From an uncultured candidate division Zixibacteria bacterium (GTDB lineage: Bacteria; Zixibacteria; MSB-5A5; GN15; PGXB01): a stretch of DNA of 64,000 nucleotides. Below, one piece after another: positions 1 to 8,747 of this stretch. Below the pieces are notes generated by a model. It did no database searches, was not told the origin of the DNA, and saw nothing but the letters and a program-made list of their open reading frames with translations. The position numbers and the translations under genes are program-made. The stretch is taken from contig CALAMC010000111.1 of NCBI GenBank assembly GCA_937925655.1, positions 1-64,000 on the forward strand. Direction: 5' to 3'. Position 1 is the first letter of the stretch. The number at the start of each line of letters is the position of its first letter.

Positions 1-560
1 CGGGATCCAGTTCTTGGTTCGTCTTGACATAGGCCGGGGTGTCCCGACATTCTATGTCGGGTTTCCTAAACCCTAATGTTTCCGCACATAAGTAACATAA
101 TAGCTGGCTGCCCCGACCTCCGAGGGTCTCAAATTCTTATGCGGAACTATACCGAGTTTCTCGCCCGCCCGCATTTCCACCATCATCCCGATGGTAATTC
201 CGAAAGCCCCTCTTAAGTATGAGGCCTATAAATATATCCAAAATGAACTTTCGCCCGGTTTTGCCGCTTGTACAGAACGCGAAAAATTTAAAAATTTTTC
301 ATAAACAAACCCGTTTGGCCGCAACCCCGCCAACCATAACGCAATACACCTATTCATGGACAATACTAATCCACGTAACCATCCGGGTTGCGTCTTTTAT
401 AACTTCTTTCATGCCAACGGATAGCCTCTATGAAAAATCAAAATATCCCACAATCAAACCCATTCCCCCCTAACGACATACAAATCAATTACTTGGGAGG
501 GATTATAGACTGCACTAATCTACATTAATGCGGGCGCTCGAAAAGGCGGGGTGTCGGCCA
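1..560. other. Intergenic stretch, no gene recognised
   Basis: No convincing coding region is seen. The only open frame of note (219-473, plus) gives an 84-residue protein with no recognisable domain, a T/I/P-rich composition typical of chance frames and no ribosome-binding site. The region holds a perfect 8-bp hairpin at 43-61 (arms CCCGACAT/ATGTCGGG, loop TCT) followed on the plus strand by TTTCC, possibly a weak end-of-gene signal for something left of the window. Base composition becomes A+T-rich at 280-480. Confidence 0.5.
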
Positions 561-561
561 C

Positions 562-588
562 TAAAACAAAAAGGGGCTTGCGCCCCTT
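562..588 (-). terminator. Rho-independent terminator of the amtB operon
   Basis: A 7-bp G+C-rich stem (AAGGGGC/GCCCCTT, 571-588, loop TTGC) is followed in the minus direction by a T-rich run (TTTGTTTT). It lies about 60 bases beyond the stop codon of the porin-like gene and is oriented to stop transcription from the amtB operon. Confidence 0.75.
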
Positions 589-615
589 CTGTGGTAACGA
601 ACCAGAAAAGCGTAG

Positions 616-640
616 GGCAGAACCCTTTAGAGGTTCTGCC
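616..640 (-). repeat. Inverted repeat GGCAGAACC...GGTTCTGCC after porin-like gene
   Basis: Perfect 9-bp arms (616-624 and 632-640) flank a 7-base loop just beyond the stop codon of the minus-strand gene. There is no U-run next to it. The same 9-base arms recur at 20286-20318 beyond another minus-strand gene, so this may be a dispersed 3'-end hairpin element rather than a one-off. Confidence 0.6.
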
Positions 641-647
641 ATGTATT

Positions 648-1403
648 CTAAAAATCTATATCCACCTGCACCGTAGCGGTGGTGGGGAGATTGTCGTTAT
701 TGAATATATCGACACCGCCCAGCACGGCCACGTTCGAGGCGAATTTCCAGGACAGGCCGAAGTTGAGTGTACCATAGGCGCTTTCGGAACCCATGTACTC
801 GGCACAGAGCCAGAGCTTGTCAGTCCATTCGGACATGGTTCTTTCCCAGGCCAGAAGGAGTCCGGAATTGTCCTTTTCACCGTCGGCATCGAGCAGGAGT
901 TTGTCGTTGCCGGAAAAATACCCGACCGACACGCGTCCCAACGAAACCTTATCGGCCGTTATCGTCTTGGCCGCCTTGATGTATATGACGTTGCAATCGG
1001 TCATGTCGGATTTGGTGCCGACGTCGAAAATGCCGACCGCCACGGCCGGACTGACGCCGCCGAAAGCATTTTCCGGCACTCCGATTTTGGCGTTGCCATA
1101 GAGCGGATAATCATCGATGACCCCCAGTCCGCTTTTGTGGTCGAAGCCGATTTCCATGTTGACGGTTTTGCACGGCAGAACGCCAACGGTCAATCCCAGG
1201 TTGGTCACGGAGGGGAGGCGCGAACCCGATGCATCATTTTCGATCGGGAGGTACATATCGACGGTGACATGCACCAGCTTGTACGCTTGAATATCGGTCG
1301 ACGGCCCCCAAATATGGGTCGAGGCGGTGGCCCCGGCCTGTTGGGCGAGACCGAAGATCAGCAGGCCAAGCATCACGGGAAGAAAGGAAAAAATTGCTTT
1401 CAT
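648..1403 (-). CDS. Porin-like outer-membrane/periplasmic protein next to AmtB
   Basis: About 251 residues. It opens with a clear Sec signal peptide (MKAIFSFLP, hydrophobic core, cleavage probably near AGA-TAS) and ends in alternating polar/hydrophobic strands with a terminal phenylalanine (VQVDIDF), the usual C-terminal signature of a beta-barrel outer-membrane protein. I do not recognise a named family. The start at 1403 is preferred to the upstream ATG at 1421 because GGAG lies 9 bases before it and the signal peptide then begins at residue 1. It follows amtB by about 30 bases in the same direction, so it is probably co-transcribed; a role in letting ammonium or amines through the outer membrane is inference only. 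Confidence 0.7.
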   Translation of the reverse strand: MKAIFSFLPVMLGLLIFGLAQQAGATASTHIWGPSTDIQAYKLVHVTVDMYLPIENDASGSRLPSVTNLGLTVGVLPCKTVNMEIGFDHKSGLGVIDDYPLYGNAKIGVPENAFGGVSPAVAVGIFDVGTKSDMTDCNVIYIKAAKTITADKVSLGRVSVGYFSGNDKLLLDADGEKDNSGLLLAWERTMSEWTDKLWLCAEYMGSESAYGTLNFGLSWKFASNVAVLGGVDIFNNDNLPTTATVQVDIDF

Positions 1404-1433
1404 ATACTCATTCTCCATCAATAATATGATTTA

Positions 1434-2651
1434 TTATACACCCTGATAAGCCGATTCACCGTGCAGAGCATCGTCGAGGCCGTGTTCTTCTTCGCCTTCG
1501 GTCGTCCGAACCCGGGTTACCCTATTAATAATGCAGAGCATGATGAAGGTGAATCCGAAGGCATAAATCGATGAACCGATTATGGTGAGAAGTTGCTTCA
1601 TGAAAAACAGGCTGCCGCCAAAGAACAGGCCATCGGCCCCGGCGCTGTTGACGGCGGTGCTGGCCATCAGTCCGAGCATGATTATTCCGAGGGCGCCGCC
1701 GACGCCGTGCACGCCCCAGACGTCGAGGGCGTCATCCCAGCCCAGTTTGTTTTTGAGGCTGACGGCGAAATAGCAGACGGCTCCGGCGACAATGCCGATG
1801 ATGGCCGCCGAGGTGGGGGTGACATAACCGGCACAGGGAGTAATGGTGGCGAGTCCGGCCACGGCCCCGGTCAGGAGTCCGAGGAATTTGGGTTTGCGTT
1901 CGAAAATCCAGGCCAGAAGCATCCAGACCGGTCCGGCGAACGAGGCGGCGATATCGGTATTGAGAAAAGCGATGCCGGTGATGGCATCGACTTTAAGCTC
2001 GCTTCCGGCGTTGAAGCCGTACCATCCGAACCACAACAGACCGGTGCCGAGGGCCACGAGAGGAATACTGTGGGGGACGCTGTCGCCGATTTTCCGCCGA
2101 CCGACGTACAAAACCGAAGCCAGCGCGGCCATACCGGCGATGTTATGGACGACGATGCCGCCGGCGAAATCCAGCACGCCCCATTTCGCCAGAAGGCCGT
2201 TGCCCCAGACCATATGCACGAACGGAAAATAAACGAGCGTCAGCCAGGCCACGAGGAAGATCAGATAGGCGCCGAACCTGACGCGATTCGAAAAGGCGCC
2301 CGTTATCAGGGCCGGGGTGATGATGGCGAACATCATCTGGTAAGCCATGAACACGAACTCGGGGATATTCCCGGTTCCGAAGGGTGAAAGAGTGGTCAGC
2401 GTGACGCCGGTAAGAAAGGCCTTGTCGAGGTTGCCGATGATGGCGCCTTCGCCGCCGCTGAAACAAAGCGAATAGCCATAGGCCCACCAGATAATGGTAG
2501 TGACGCCCATGGAGACGAAACTCTGGATCATGATGGTCAGGACGTTCTTGCGGCCGACCAGGCCGCCGTAGAAGAACGCCAGTCCGGGAGTCATGAGCAT
2601 GACGAGGCTGGTCGCCACGAGCATGAAACCGGTATTGCCAGTATCGAACAT
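1434..2651 (-). CDS. amtB: Ammonium channel/transporter AmtB
   Basis: 405 residues, the normal family length, with about eleven membrane segments. The Amt/MEP/Rh hallmarks are visible: Trp149 and Asp161 of the recruitment site (DFAGG), the paired pore histidines His169 and His315 (VVHN, WGVHGVGG), and a C-terminal tail with GLDDALHGESAY, the conserved region that contacts the GlnK regulator in other bacteria. It moves ammonium across the inner membrane. No glnK lies next to it, which is unusual since amtB and glnK are commonly paired. A strong GGGAGG ribosome-binding site precedes the ATG. The porin-like gene follows at once and probably shares its transcript. Confidence 0.95.
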   Translation of the reverse strand: MFDTGNTGFMLVATSLVMLMTPGLAFFYGGLVGRKNVLTIMIQSFVSMGVTTIIWWAYGYSLCFSGGEGAIIGNLDKAFLTGVTLTTLSPFGTGNIPEFVFMAYQMMFAIITPALITGAFSNRVRFGAYLIFLVAWLTLVYFPFVHMVWGNGLLAKWGVLDFAGGIVVHNIAGMAALASVLYVGRRKIGDSVPHSIPLVALGTGLLWFGWYGFNAGSELKVDAITGIAFLNTDIAASFAGPVWMLLAWIFERKPKFLGLLTGAVAGLATITPCAGYVTPTSAAIIGIVAGAVCYFAVSLKNKLGWDDALDVWGVHGVGGALGIIMLGLMASTAVNSAGADGLFFGGSLFFMKQLLTIIGSSIYAFGFTFIMLCIINRVTRVRTTEGEEEHGLDDALHGESAYQGV

Positions 2652-2803
2652 ATTTTACCTCCCGATCGCATGGATCGCGAAAATTTTAAATATCTAATAA
2701 GCGTAGGGAGATTAGCGGGGAATGGCAATCAGGCGGTTCCTTAGAAGGGACTGCGAAATTCCTGATAATGGGGAATGATATACTATGGGGGACAGAAGCG
2801 CGG

Positions 2804-3454
2804 TTATTCCAGCGGGGTGAGGCCTTCGCGAATGGCGTATTTGGTCAGCTCGGCAATGCTGTGGATATTGAGTTTGGTCATGATGTTTTTGCGATGGGTT
2901 TCGATGGTTTTTCCGCTGACCTTGAGGGCGGCGGCGATTTCTTTGGAACTCAAGCCTTCGCTTAACATCTGCAGGACCTCGCGTTCGCGCATGGTCAGGA
3001 CGGAAAAGGCGGAATTGGGCTGGTTAACGGCGATGGCGAGATAGTCATGAACCAGGGCGGCGGCGATGGGCGGCGACAAATAGACCTGCTTTCTGAAGAC
3101 GGCTTTAACGGCTTCGACAAGTTCGACAATTTCGCAGTCCTTGAGAACATAGCCCAGGGCTCCGGCGCGCAGGGATTCGGCCACGAAACGGTGGTCGGCG
3201 TGCATCGACAGCATGATGACGCGAACGTCAGGACACCGGGCCAGAAGCTGACGGGTCGCTTCGATGCCGTTCAGGCGGGGCATGGAGACATCCATGAGGA
3301 CGACGTCGGGTTTGTATCGGGCCGCGGATTCGATTACGGACAGGCCGTCCTCGGCCATGCCGACGACGTCGATTTCAGTCTGTTGAACGAGCAGGGTGCG
3401 CAGTCCATCGCGGAAGAGACGGTGGTCATCGGCCAGTAGAACGCGAATTTTCAT
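2804..3454 (-). CDS. NarL/FixJ-family response regulator
   Basis: 216 residues: an N-terminal receiver domain (acidic pair at Asp9-Asp10, phosphoacceptor Asp55 in LMDVSMP, conserved Lys near residue 105) and a C-terminal LuxR-type helix-turn-helix (LTMREREVLQMLSEG, KTIETHRKNI). It is a DNA-binding transcription regulator activated by phosphorylation. The ATG at 3454 is chosen because the receiver fold starts there (MKIRVLLADDH) with AAGGA about 8 bases upstream; longer upstream extensions run into the kinase gene. It lies 16 bases after the kinase gene and is its obvious partner. Targets are unknown; its position between amtB and the phosphate transporter hints at nutrient control. Confidence 0.9.
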   Translation of the reverse strand: MKIRVLLADDHRLFRDGLRTLLVQQTEIDVVGMAEDGLSVIESAARYKPDVVLMDVSMPRLNGIEATRQLLARCPDVRVIMLSMHADHRFVAESLRAGALGYVLKDCEIVELVEAVKAVFRKQVYLSPPIAAALVHDYLAIAVNQPNSAFSVLTMREREVLQMLSEGLSSKEIAAALKVSGKTIETHRKNIMTKLNIHSIAELTKYAIREGLTPLE

Positions 3455-3470
3455 GCAATGATCCTTGTTT

Positions 3471-4655
3471 TCAACATGGTAAATTGAGAATGACTTTCGT
3501 TCCCCGGCCGGGAGACGAATCAATCGTGACCGAGCCGCCCATATGGTTAACCTGCTCCTTTATGCTGAACAGGCCAAAATGATCGCCGTCGGACTGGGCC
3601 GACTCGAATGACCCAGCGTTAAAGCCGCACCCGTTGTCGGTCACTTCCACGGTCAAATCGGAGTTCCCGATAACGGCTTTAAGAAGGATTTCCGTCGCGG
3701 CGGCGTGCTTGATGACATTGGTCAGGAGTTCCTGCACGGCTTTGAATATCATGGTATTGATTTCATCGCGAATGTTTCGGTGCCGGTCCGGGGCGTCCAC
3801 TTTCACGATGATTTTATATTTCTGCTGATAGCCGGACGCCAGCCATCGGAGAGCCGATGCCAGGCCCAGTTCGTACAGGATGGGGGGGCTTATTTGCGAC
3901 GTCAAGTCGCGGGTATAGCGGATGGTTTGATCCAGAAGGGTGAGGACCTCGGATATCTCGCTTTCGAATCCGCAAAAGACAGCGTTCCCCTGGAAGCGGG
4001 CGATATGCATTTTGATAAAGGCGAGGGCCTGGCCGATATGATCGTGCAGGTCAATGGCGATGGCCCGCCGTTCTCTCGCCTCGACGACAGCAAGCTGCGA
4101 GGCCAGTTGCCGCAGTTGCCGCTGGTATCGCTCGATTCGTTTTTGAGCCTCGGCATATTCGCGAACCTGCCGGGAAAGCAGCTGGTTGGTCAAAGCCAGC
4201 TCTTTGGTTCTTTCGCTTACCTGTCGTTCGAGAGAATTATGGGCCATCTGGAGTTCTTCATCGGCGATAAGGTGCTGAAAATAAGAGCGCAGCATTTCGG
4301 CCAGAGAATCAATAAGTTCGCGCTCTTCGGACAGGAAAGGTCCATCATCGGCCAGCGGGCATTCTTCGGTATAGACGACTTCAATGGAGCCGGATATCCC
4401 CCCGCGAACGGTGAAGTCGGCGCACTGGCGCCAGGGCGTGGAGATATAATTCGGCGTCGCGGCGGACCACGCCCGAAAAGTGATGCGGGCTTCGGTTACA
4501 TCGGGGAATTGCCAGGCTGGAGGAATCAGGTTCACGATTTTTTCGATGACTTTTTCGGGAGATTCTTCGGTATCCTGCAAAATACGGGCGGTCCGATGGA
4601 GGGCCGTCAATTCCTTGATGCGCTCGCGCAGTTTATAAACGAGGTCCTGGGGCAT
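3471..4655 (-). CDS. Cytosolic sensor histidine kinase, HisKA_3 type
   Basis: 394 residues with no signal peptide or membrane segment. Residues 1-130 look like a GAF-type sensor domain, residues 135-185 form a coiled coil, then comes a HisKA_3 dimerisation helix with phosphoacceptor His204 (IDLHDHIGQALAF) and a HATPase domain (N box TNVIKHA, G1 box DNGCGFN, G2 region SSPGRGTKV). HisKA_3 kinases pair with NarL-type regulators, which fits the gene immediately downstream. A soluble sensor suggests an intracellular or diffusible signal; the ligand cannot be told from sequence. Confidence 0.9.
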   Translation of the reverse strand: MPQDLVYKLRERIKELTALHRTARILQDTEESPEKVIEKIVNLIPPAWQFPDVTEARITFRAWSAATPNYISTPWRQCADFTVRGGISGSIEVVYTEECPLADDGPFLSEERELIDSLAEMLRSYFQHLIADEELQMAHNSLERQVSERTKELALTNQLLSRQVREYAEAQKRIERYQRQLRQLASQLAVVEARERRAIAIDLHDHIGQALAFIKMHIARFQGNAVFCGFESEISEVLTLLDQTIRYTRDLTSQISPPILYELGLASALRWLASGYQQKYKIIVKVDAPDRHRNIRDEINTMIFKAVQELLTNVIKHAAATEILLKAVIGNSDLTVEVTDNGCGFNAGSFESAQSDGDHFGLFSIKEQVNHMGGSVTIDSSPGRGTKVILNLPC

Positions 4656-4787
4656 GCTTTATTCGTTTTAGTTAAAGTCATATATAGTCAATTGGGGGCC
4701 AAAAGGCAAGCGCACAAGGGCAAGTGCGTTATAATGAGTTTCAGGCCTTCCGCGAGGATGCCGTACACGCAAGACGCAATGATTAGT

Positions 4788-5819
4788 TCAAAAATCGGGT
4801 AATAAGTACTGCAGCAGCATAAAAAACACTGCGGCGAAAAGGGCCGAAAAGGGAATGGTGAGGACCCATGACCAGATGATCCGTCCGGCCACACCCCATT
4901 TGATGCCCGACAATTTGGTGGTGGCCCCGACGCCGATTATGGCACCGGTGATGGTATGAGTCGTGGATACCGGCACCCCCAGATGCGTGGCCATGAACAG
5001 AGTGATGGCCCCCGAAGTTTCGGCGCAAAAACCGCCGACCGGCCGCAGTTTGGCAATCTTCATGCCCATGGTTTTGACGATTCGCCAGCCGCCCATAGCG
5101 GTCCCGATGGCCATAGCCAGATGGCAGGAGAGAATGATCCACAGGGTGTTCCAGTTGGACAGCGACAGCCGGGTATCGGTATCCATGAGGCCGCCGGCCA
5201 TGAGCAGAGCCATAATAATGCCCATAGTTTTCTGGGCATCGTTGCCGCCGTGGCCGAGTGAATACAAGGCGGCCGATACAAGCTGACCTTTGCGGAAGAA
5301 TTTATCGACGGACATGGGCCGCCAGCGACGGAAAATCCAGAAGACGGCGATCATGATCACGAAGGCCAGGACCATGCCGAGGGCCGGAGCCAGCGGGATG
5401 AATTCGGCGGTTTTCCAGATGTTATCCCAGTGGATGACATCGGCACCGCGATAGGCCAGCCCGGCGCCGGCGACCCCGCCGATAAGAGCGTGCGAGGAGG
5501 ACGTCGGCAACCCCAGCCACCAGGTAATCAGGTCCCAGATGATGGCGCCGAGCAGACCGCAAAGAACGACGTACACATAGACGTGGTCGGTGCCGTCGAT
5601 TTTGACGATTTTGGCGACGGTGTCGGCGACACGGGGGGCAAAGACGAACATGGCGACGAAGTTGAAAAAGGCGGCCCACAGGACGGCGATCGTGGGGCTC
5701 AAGACGCGGGTCGAGACGACGGTGGCGATGGAATTGGCGGCGTCATGGAAGCCGTTGATGATATCGAAAATGAGGGCGATTCCCACCGTTCCGATAACAA
5801 TGTACATTATGGGAGGCAT
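4788..5819 (-). CDS. pit: Low-affinity inorganic phosphate transporter, PiT family
   Basis: 343 residues, polytopic, with the two inverted PiT signature repeats: GFHDAANSIATVV near the N-terminus and GHGGNDAQKTMGIIM in the second half. PiT proteins import metal-phosphate with protons or sodium across the inner membrane. It starts 3 bases after the DUF47 gene, the standard pit partner arrangement, so the two are surely co-transcribed and translationally coupled. Confidence 0.93.
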   Translation of the reverse strand: MPPIMYIVIGTVGIALIFDIINGFHDAANSIATVVSTRVLSPTIAVLWAAFFNFVAMFVFAPRVADTVAKIVKIDGTDHVYVYVVLCGLLGAIIWDLITWWLGLPTSSSHALIGGVAGAGLAYRGADVIHWDNIWKTAEFIPLAPALGMVLAFVIMIAVFWIFRRWRPMSVDKFFRKGQLVSAALYSLGHGGNDAQKTMGIIMALLMAGGLMDTDTRLSLSNWNTLWIILSCHLAMAIGTAMGGWRIVKTMGMKIAKLRPVGGFCAETSGAITLFMATHLGVPVSTTHTITGAIIGVGATTKLSGIKWGVAGRIIWSWVLTIPFSALFAAVFFMLLQYLLPDF

Positions 5820-5822
5820 GGG

Positions 5823-6452
5823 TTATGAAGCCTCGATAACGATTCCGGAAATAATGTGAGCCACTTCCTGACAGAGGTCGGTGGTGCGTTCGAGCCGTTC
5901 GAAAATCTCTTTCCATTTTATGAGTACAATCGGGTCGGATTCGCTTTCGAACAGGTTAATCAGGGCGGCCTGGAGAATGTCATCGGCCTGCGATTCCAGT
6001 TCATAGACATTCCAGCAGCATTTCTGAATATCCTCGCCCTTTTTCCTCAACTGGGATAAATCATGGACGGCAATGTCGATCTGTTCGACCGAATCAATCA
6101 GTATTAGCGTCAGTTGTCTCATTTCGGGGCGGGTTTGAGCTAATTGATACATATGTATGCGGGCGGCGAATGAGTTGATGGCGTCGATGATGTCGTCAAG
6201 GCGGCGAATCAGGCGGTGGATATCGGCGCGGTCGATCGGGGTGATGAAGGTATTATGAAGAGCATCGATACAGCGGCGGGCGATATCATCGGCTCGGTGT
6301 TCCAGTTCCTTGATGCGCTTTTTGCGGTTCTCCAGGTCGTCAAGATTTGCGGCCAGGCTATCGAGTTCGGCACAGACTTCTTTGGATACTCGCGTGTGTT
6401 GTTCGAAGAATTCAAAAAAGCTGTTGGTTTTAGGCAATAGTTTTTTAAACAT
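5823..6452 (-). CDS. DUF47/PhoU-like Pit accessory regulator
   Basis: 209 residues, all-helical, matching DUF47 (PhoU-like) proteins: opening LLPKTNSFFEFFEQH, a central helical repeat with basic and acidic runs (RKKRIKELEHRADDIAR) and ADDILQAALINLFE. These cytoplasmic proteins are thought to modulate the Pit transporter encoded beside them. It is the first gene of the pit operon; a good promoter candidate lies at 6605-6634. Confidence 0.9.
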   Translation of the reverse strand: MFKKLLPKTNSFFEFFEQHTRVSKEVCAELDSLAANLDDLENRKKRIKELEHRADDIARRCIDALHNTFITPIDRADIHRLIRRLDDIIDAINSFAARIHMYQLAQTRPEMRQLTLILIDSVEQIDIAVHDLSQLRKKGEDIQKCCWNVYELESQADDILQAALINLFESESDPIVLIKWKEIFERLERTTDLCQEVAHIISGIVIEAS

Positions 6453-6604
6453 GGTTTGATAAATATCCCTGAATGATATCTGACTTAAAAATCAGACAGC
6501 CGGTTATCCCTTTCCGTTACAGAGCGATAAAACGTGGTAAAGATATGGTCAGACGGTGGCGGGGGCAACTGATTTTTGCGGAATAATCACAGGGCGGGGC
6601 GGTC

Positions 6605-6634
6605 ATTATAAATTATGATAAAACTCGTTGTCAT
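6605..6634 (-). promoter_or_regulatory. Candidate sigma-70-type promoter for DUF47-pit
   Basis: In the minus direction ATGACA (6634-6629) is followed after 18 bases by a perfect TATAAT (6610-6605). It is about 150 bases upstream of the DUF47 start and just after the end of the TraB-like gene, so it would separate the pit operon from the symporter operon. The 5' leader (6453-6598) contains a small TCTGA/TCAGA hairpin and nothing else I can identify. Confidence 0.45.
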
Positions 6635-6660
6635 GCAGGCGGTTAATAGATATCGGCGGA

Positions 6661-7317
6661 TTATTTGTTTTTGAACGAAATTAAATCATAGACCGATACA
6701 CCCGGCTGGCCGGAGAGCTTTTCTGCCAGCCAGTATTTATGAGCCATGCCGATGGTCAATGCCATGCGTTTGCCCGGATGTTCTTTGATAATATTTTGAA
6801 TGTTATTCAGAATAAGCGCGTTCCATTGATTCCAGAGTTCCAGATATTCCGGGAAGTATTTGCTCAAGGATTCGAACCAGGCGGCAAAATGCAGAGTATC
6901 CACTTCGGGCATCTGCAGGCGTTCCATCGAAACCGGATTTTCCAGCATGCCCAGTATTCGGCCATAGGCGACGTCCTCCCACTGACCGGCATACTCCCAG
7001 ATCATGCGCATCCACTGATTGGATTCGATCCGGGCCAATATCGCCGCCTTGGACTGTTCCATACGAGTGCGTTGGTCCTCACCGGGCAGAATGCCTATGG
7101 TTTCGATACCGTTGGCCTGGGCATAGGGGAAAATGATTTCCGGATATTCGGGTTTGACGTCGGCCAAGCGGTCGTCATTTCGTTCATGGTCGGCGATTTC
7201 GGCCAGGATCAGGTCGGGTTTGATGCTATCGAGGGCCGTGGTGAGAAACGCGGCGTATTTGGGCGATGTCTCCCTGCCGATATGGATGGTGCCGATTATG
7301 ATAAGCTCGGTGTTCAT
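6661..7317 (-). CDS. TraB/TIKI-EreA-like superfamily protein (tentative)
   Basis: 218 residues, soluble, no signal peptide. It opens with a beta-strand and GTIHIG motif, then PDLILAEI, and near the end IGMAHKYWLAEKL. A GT(I)H start, an E after the second strand and a late GxxH are the pattern of the TraB/GumN/TIKI-EreA-ChaN-like superfamily, some of whose members are metal-dependent hydrolases. I am not sure of the exact family. Its ATG overlaps the stop of the symporter gene (ATGA), so it is translated with the transporter and may act on the transported compound or on the transporter; that is inference. Confidence 0.6.
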   Translation of the reverse strand: MNTELIIIGTIHIGRETSPKYAAFLTTALDSIKPDLILAEIADHERNDDRLADVKPEYPEIIFPYAQANGIETIGILPGEDQRTRMEQSKAAILARIESNQWMRMIWEYAGQWEDVAYGRILGMLENPVSMERLQMPEVDTLHFAAWFESLSKYFPEYLELWNQWNALILNNIQNIIKEHPGKRMALTIGMAHKYWLAEKLSGQPGVSVYDLISFKNK

Positions 7318-8747
7318 GAGGCGGTTTTCTTTGTGGGTTGGGTGGCAAGGCTGACCAGCCAGACCGCGGCCAGCGCGAAGAAAAAGGCTGGAGCCAGTTC
7401 ATAGACGGTGGCGTGGAGCGCGGGAATGAAACGCCAGACGAGAATGGTCAGAGTGCCGACCACCATCCCGGCCAGAACGCCTTCGCGGGTGGTTTTTCGC
7501 CACCACAAGGTTAAAAGCAGAGCCGGGCCGAAGGCCGCGCCCAGTCCCGACCAGGCAAAGGCGACCATTTTGAAGACCAGTTCCTGCCAGAGCATGGCAA
7601 TGGCAAAAGCGGCCACGCCGACCAGAACGGTTATAAGGCGCGAGACGGTGACCAGTTTTTGCTCGCTGGCGTGGGGTTCGATGTAATTGTGATAAATGTC
7701 TTCGGCCACCGAGGAAGTGGTAACCAGAAGCTGACTGTCGGCGGTGGACATCATGGCGGCAATGGCTCCGGAAATAAGTATGCCCGCCAGCCATCCGGGG
7801 AGAAGCTGGGTGGCCATGAGCGGCATGACTTTTTCCTGGTCGGCGATACCGGTATCCTGAAATAAAACGATTCCGAACAGGCCGATGAACATGGCTCCCC
7901 AGAAAGCAAGCACGGCCCAGCTGATGCCGATAACCGCGCCCTGGCGGAGTTTCTCGGGCCTGTCGATGGCCATGAAGCGGGCCAGTAAATGAGGTTGACC
8001 CATATAGCCCAGACCCCAGGCGAGGCCGGTGATAACCGAAAAAGCGGCCATGAGGCCATGATTGTCGCCCAGCACGGATAAATGTCCGGGGTGCCGGGCC
8101 GATATGGCCGCGGTGATATTTTCCCAGCCACCCAGTTCGATAAAGGCAATGATGGGGAGAATAACCAGCGTGAAAACCATCAGCATCGATTGCACGAAGT
8201 CGGTCCAGGCGACGGCTCTGAAACCGCCCATGACGGTGTAAAATAAAATTATGCACGCTCCCAGAATCATGCCGCCGGTCTGGGACAGGCCGAAAGTTAC
8301 ATTGAGCACTTTGCCCGCCCCGATAAACTGGGCGCAGACATAAAAGGTGAAAAAGAAAACGATAATAAGCGTGGCCAAAGTTCTTAGAATGCGGGAGGTA
8401 TCGTTGAAACGATGCTCGAAAAATTCCGGCAGGGTCAAAGCATAGTTGTTTTCCGATTCCTCGCGCAGGCGGCGTGAGATGAACATCCACGAAAAAAGAA
8501 TCCCCGAAGTACAGCCGATAACGACCCACAGTTCGGCCAGTCCGGAGGCAAAGACGACGCCGGGCAGGCCCAGAATCAACCAGGCCGACTCGCCGGAGGC
8601 GCGCTCGGAGAAGGTTATCACCCAAACGCCGAGCTTGCGTCCGCCGAGAACATAGTCGGCAATCGTTTTATTGAACCGAAAGGTCACAAAAGCGATAACC
8701 AGAAGAACAATCAGATAGGCCAGGAATCCGATTAAAATGGCATTCAT
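7314..8747 (-). CDS. putP: Sodium:solute symporter, PutP-like
   Basis: 477 residues with about thirteen membrane segments, SSS family. The N-terminal half matches PutP: DYVLGGRKLG, TFSERASGESAWLILGLPG, then MGGFRAVAWTDFVQSMLM (sodium-binding region) and MSTADSQLLVTTSSVAEDIY. The family takes up proline or related compounds with sodium; proline is the best guess, but related symporters differ in substrate. Its start codon overlaps the stop of a 33-residue membrane peptide gene, and its stop overlaps the start of the TraB-like gene, so all three are coupled. GGGAGG inside the small gene provides its ribosome-binding site. Confidence 0.9.
   Translation of the reverse strand: MNAILIGFLAYLIVLLVIAFVTFRFNKTIADYVLGGRKLGVWVITFSERASGESAWLILGLPGVVFASGLAELWVVIGCTSGILFSWMFISRRLREESENNYALTLPEFFEHRFNDTSRILRTLATLIIVFFFTFYVCAQFIGAGKVLNVTFGLSQTGGMILGACIILFYTVMGGFRAVAWTDFVQSMLMVFTLVILPIIAFIELGGWENITAAISARHPGHLSVLGDNHGLMAAFSVITGLAWGLGYMGQPHLLARFMAIDRPEKLRQGAVIGISWAVLAFWGAMFIGLFGIVLFQDTGIADQEKVMPLMATQLLPGWLAGILISGAIAAMMSTADSQLLVTTSSVAEDIYHNYIEPHASEQKLVTVSRLITVLVGVAAFAIAMLWQELVFKMVAFAWSGLGAAFGPALLLTLWWRKTTREGVLAGMVVGTLTILVWRFIPALHATVYELAPAFFFALAAVWLVSLATQPTKKTAS

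Noticed and set aside
300..413. Minus-strand frame resembling a gene remnant, interrupted by one TAG
   Set aside because: Too short and without any family match to call a pseudogene.
219..473. 84-residue plus-strand open frame
   Set aside because: No ribosome-binding site, no recognisable domain, chance-like composition; the opposite strand is also broken by stops.
528..1424. 298-residue plus-strand frame across the porin-like gene
   Set aside because: Antisense shadow: the minus strand has a signal peptide, a good ribosome-binding site and a terminator, and the plus product has no domain.
3705..4802. 365-residue plus-strand frame
   Set aside because: Opposite the histidine kinase; no domain of its own.
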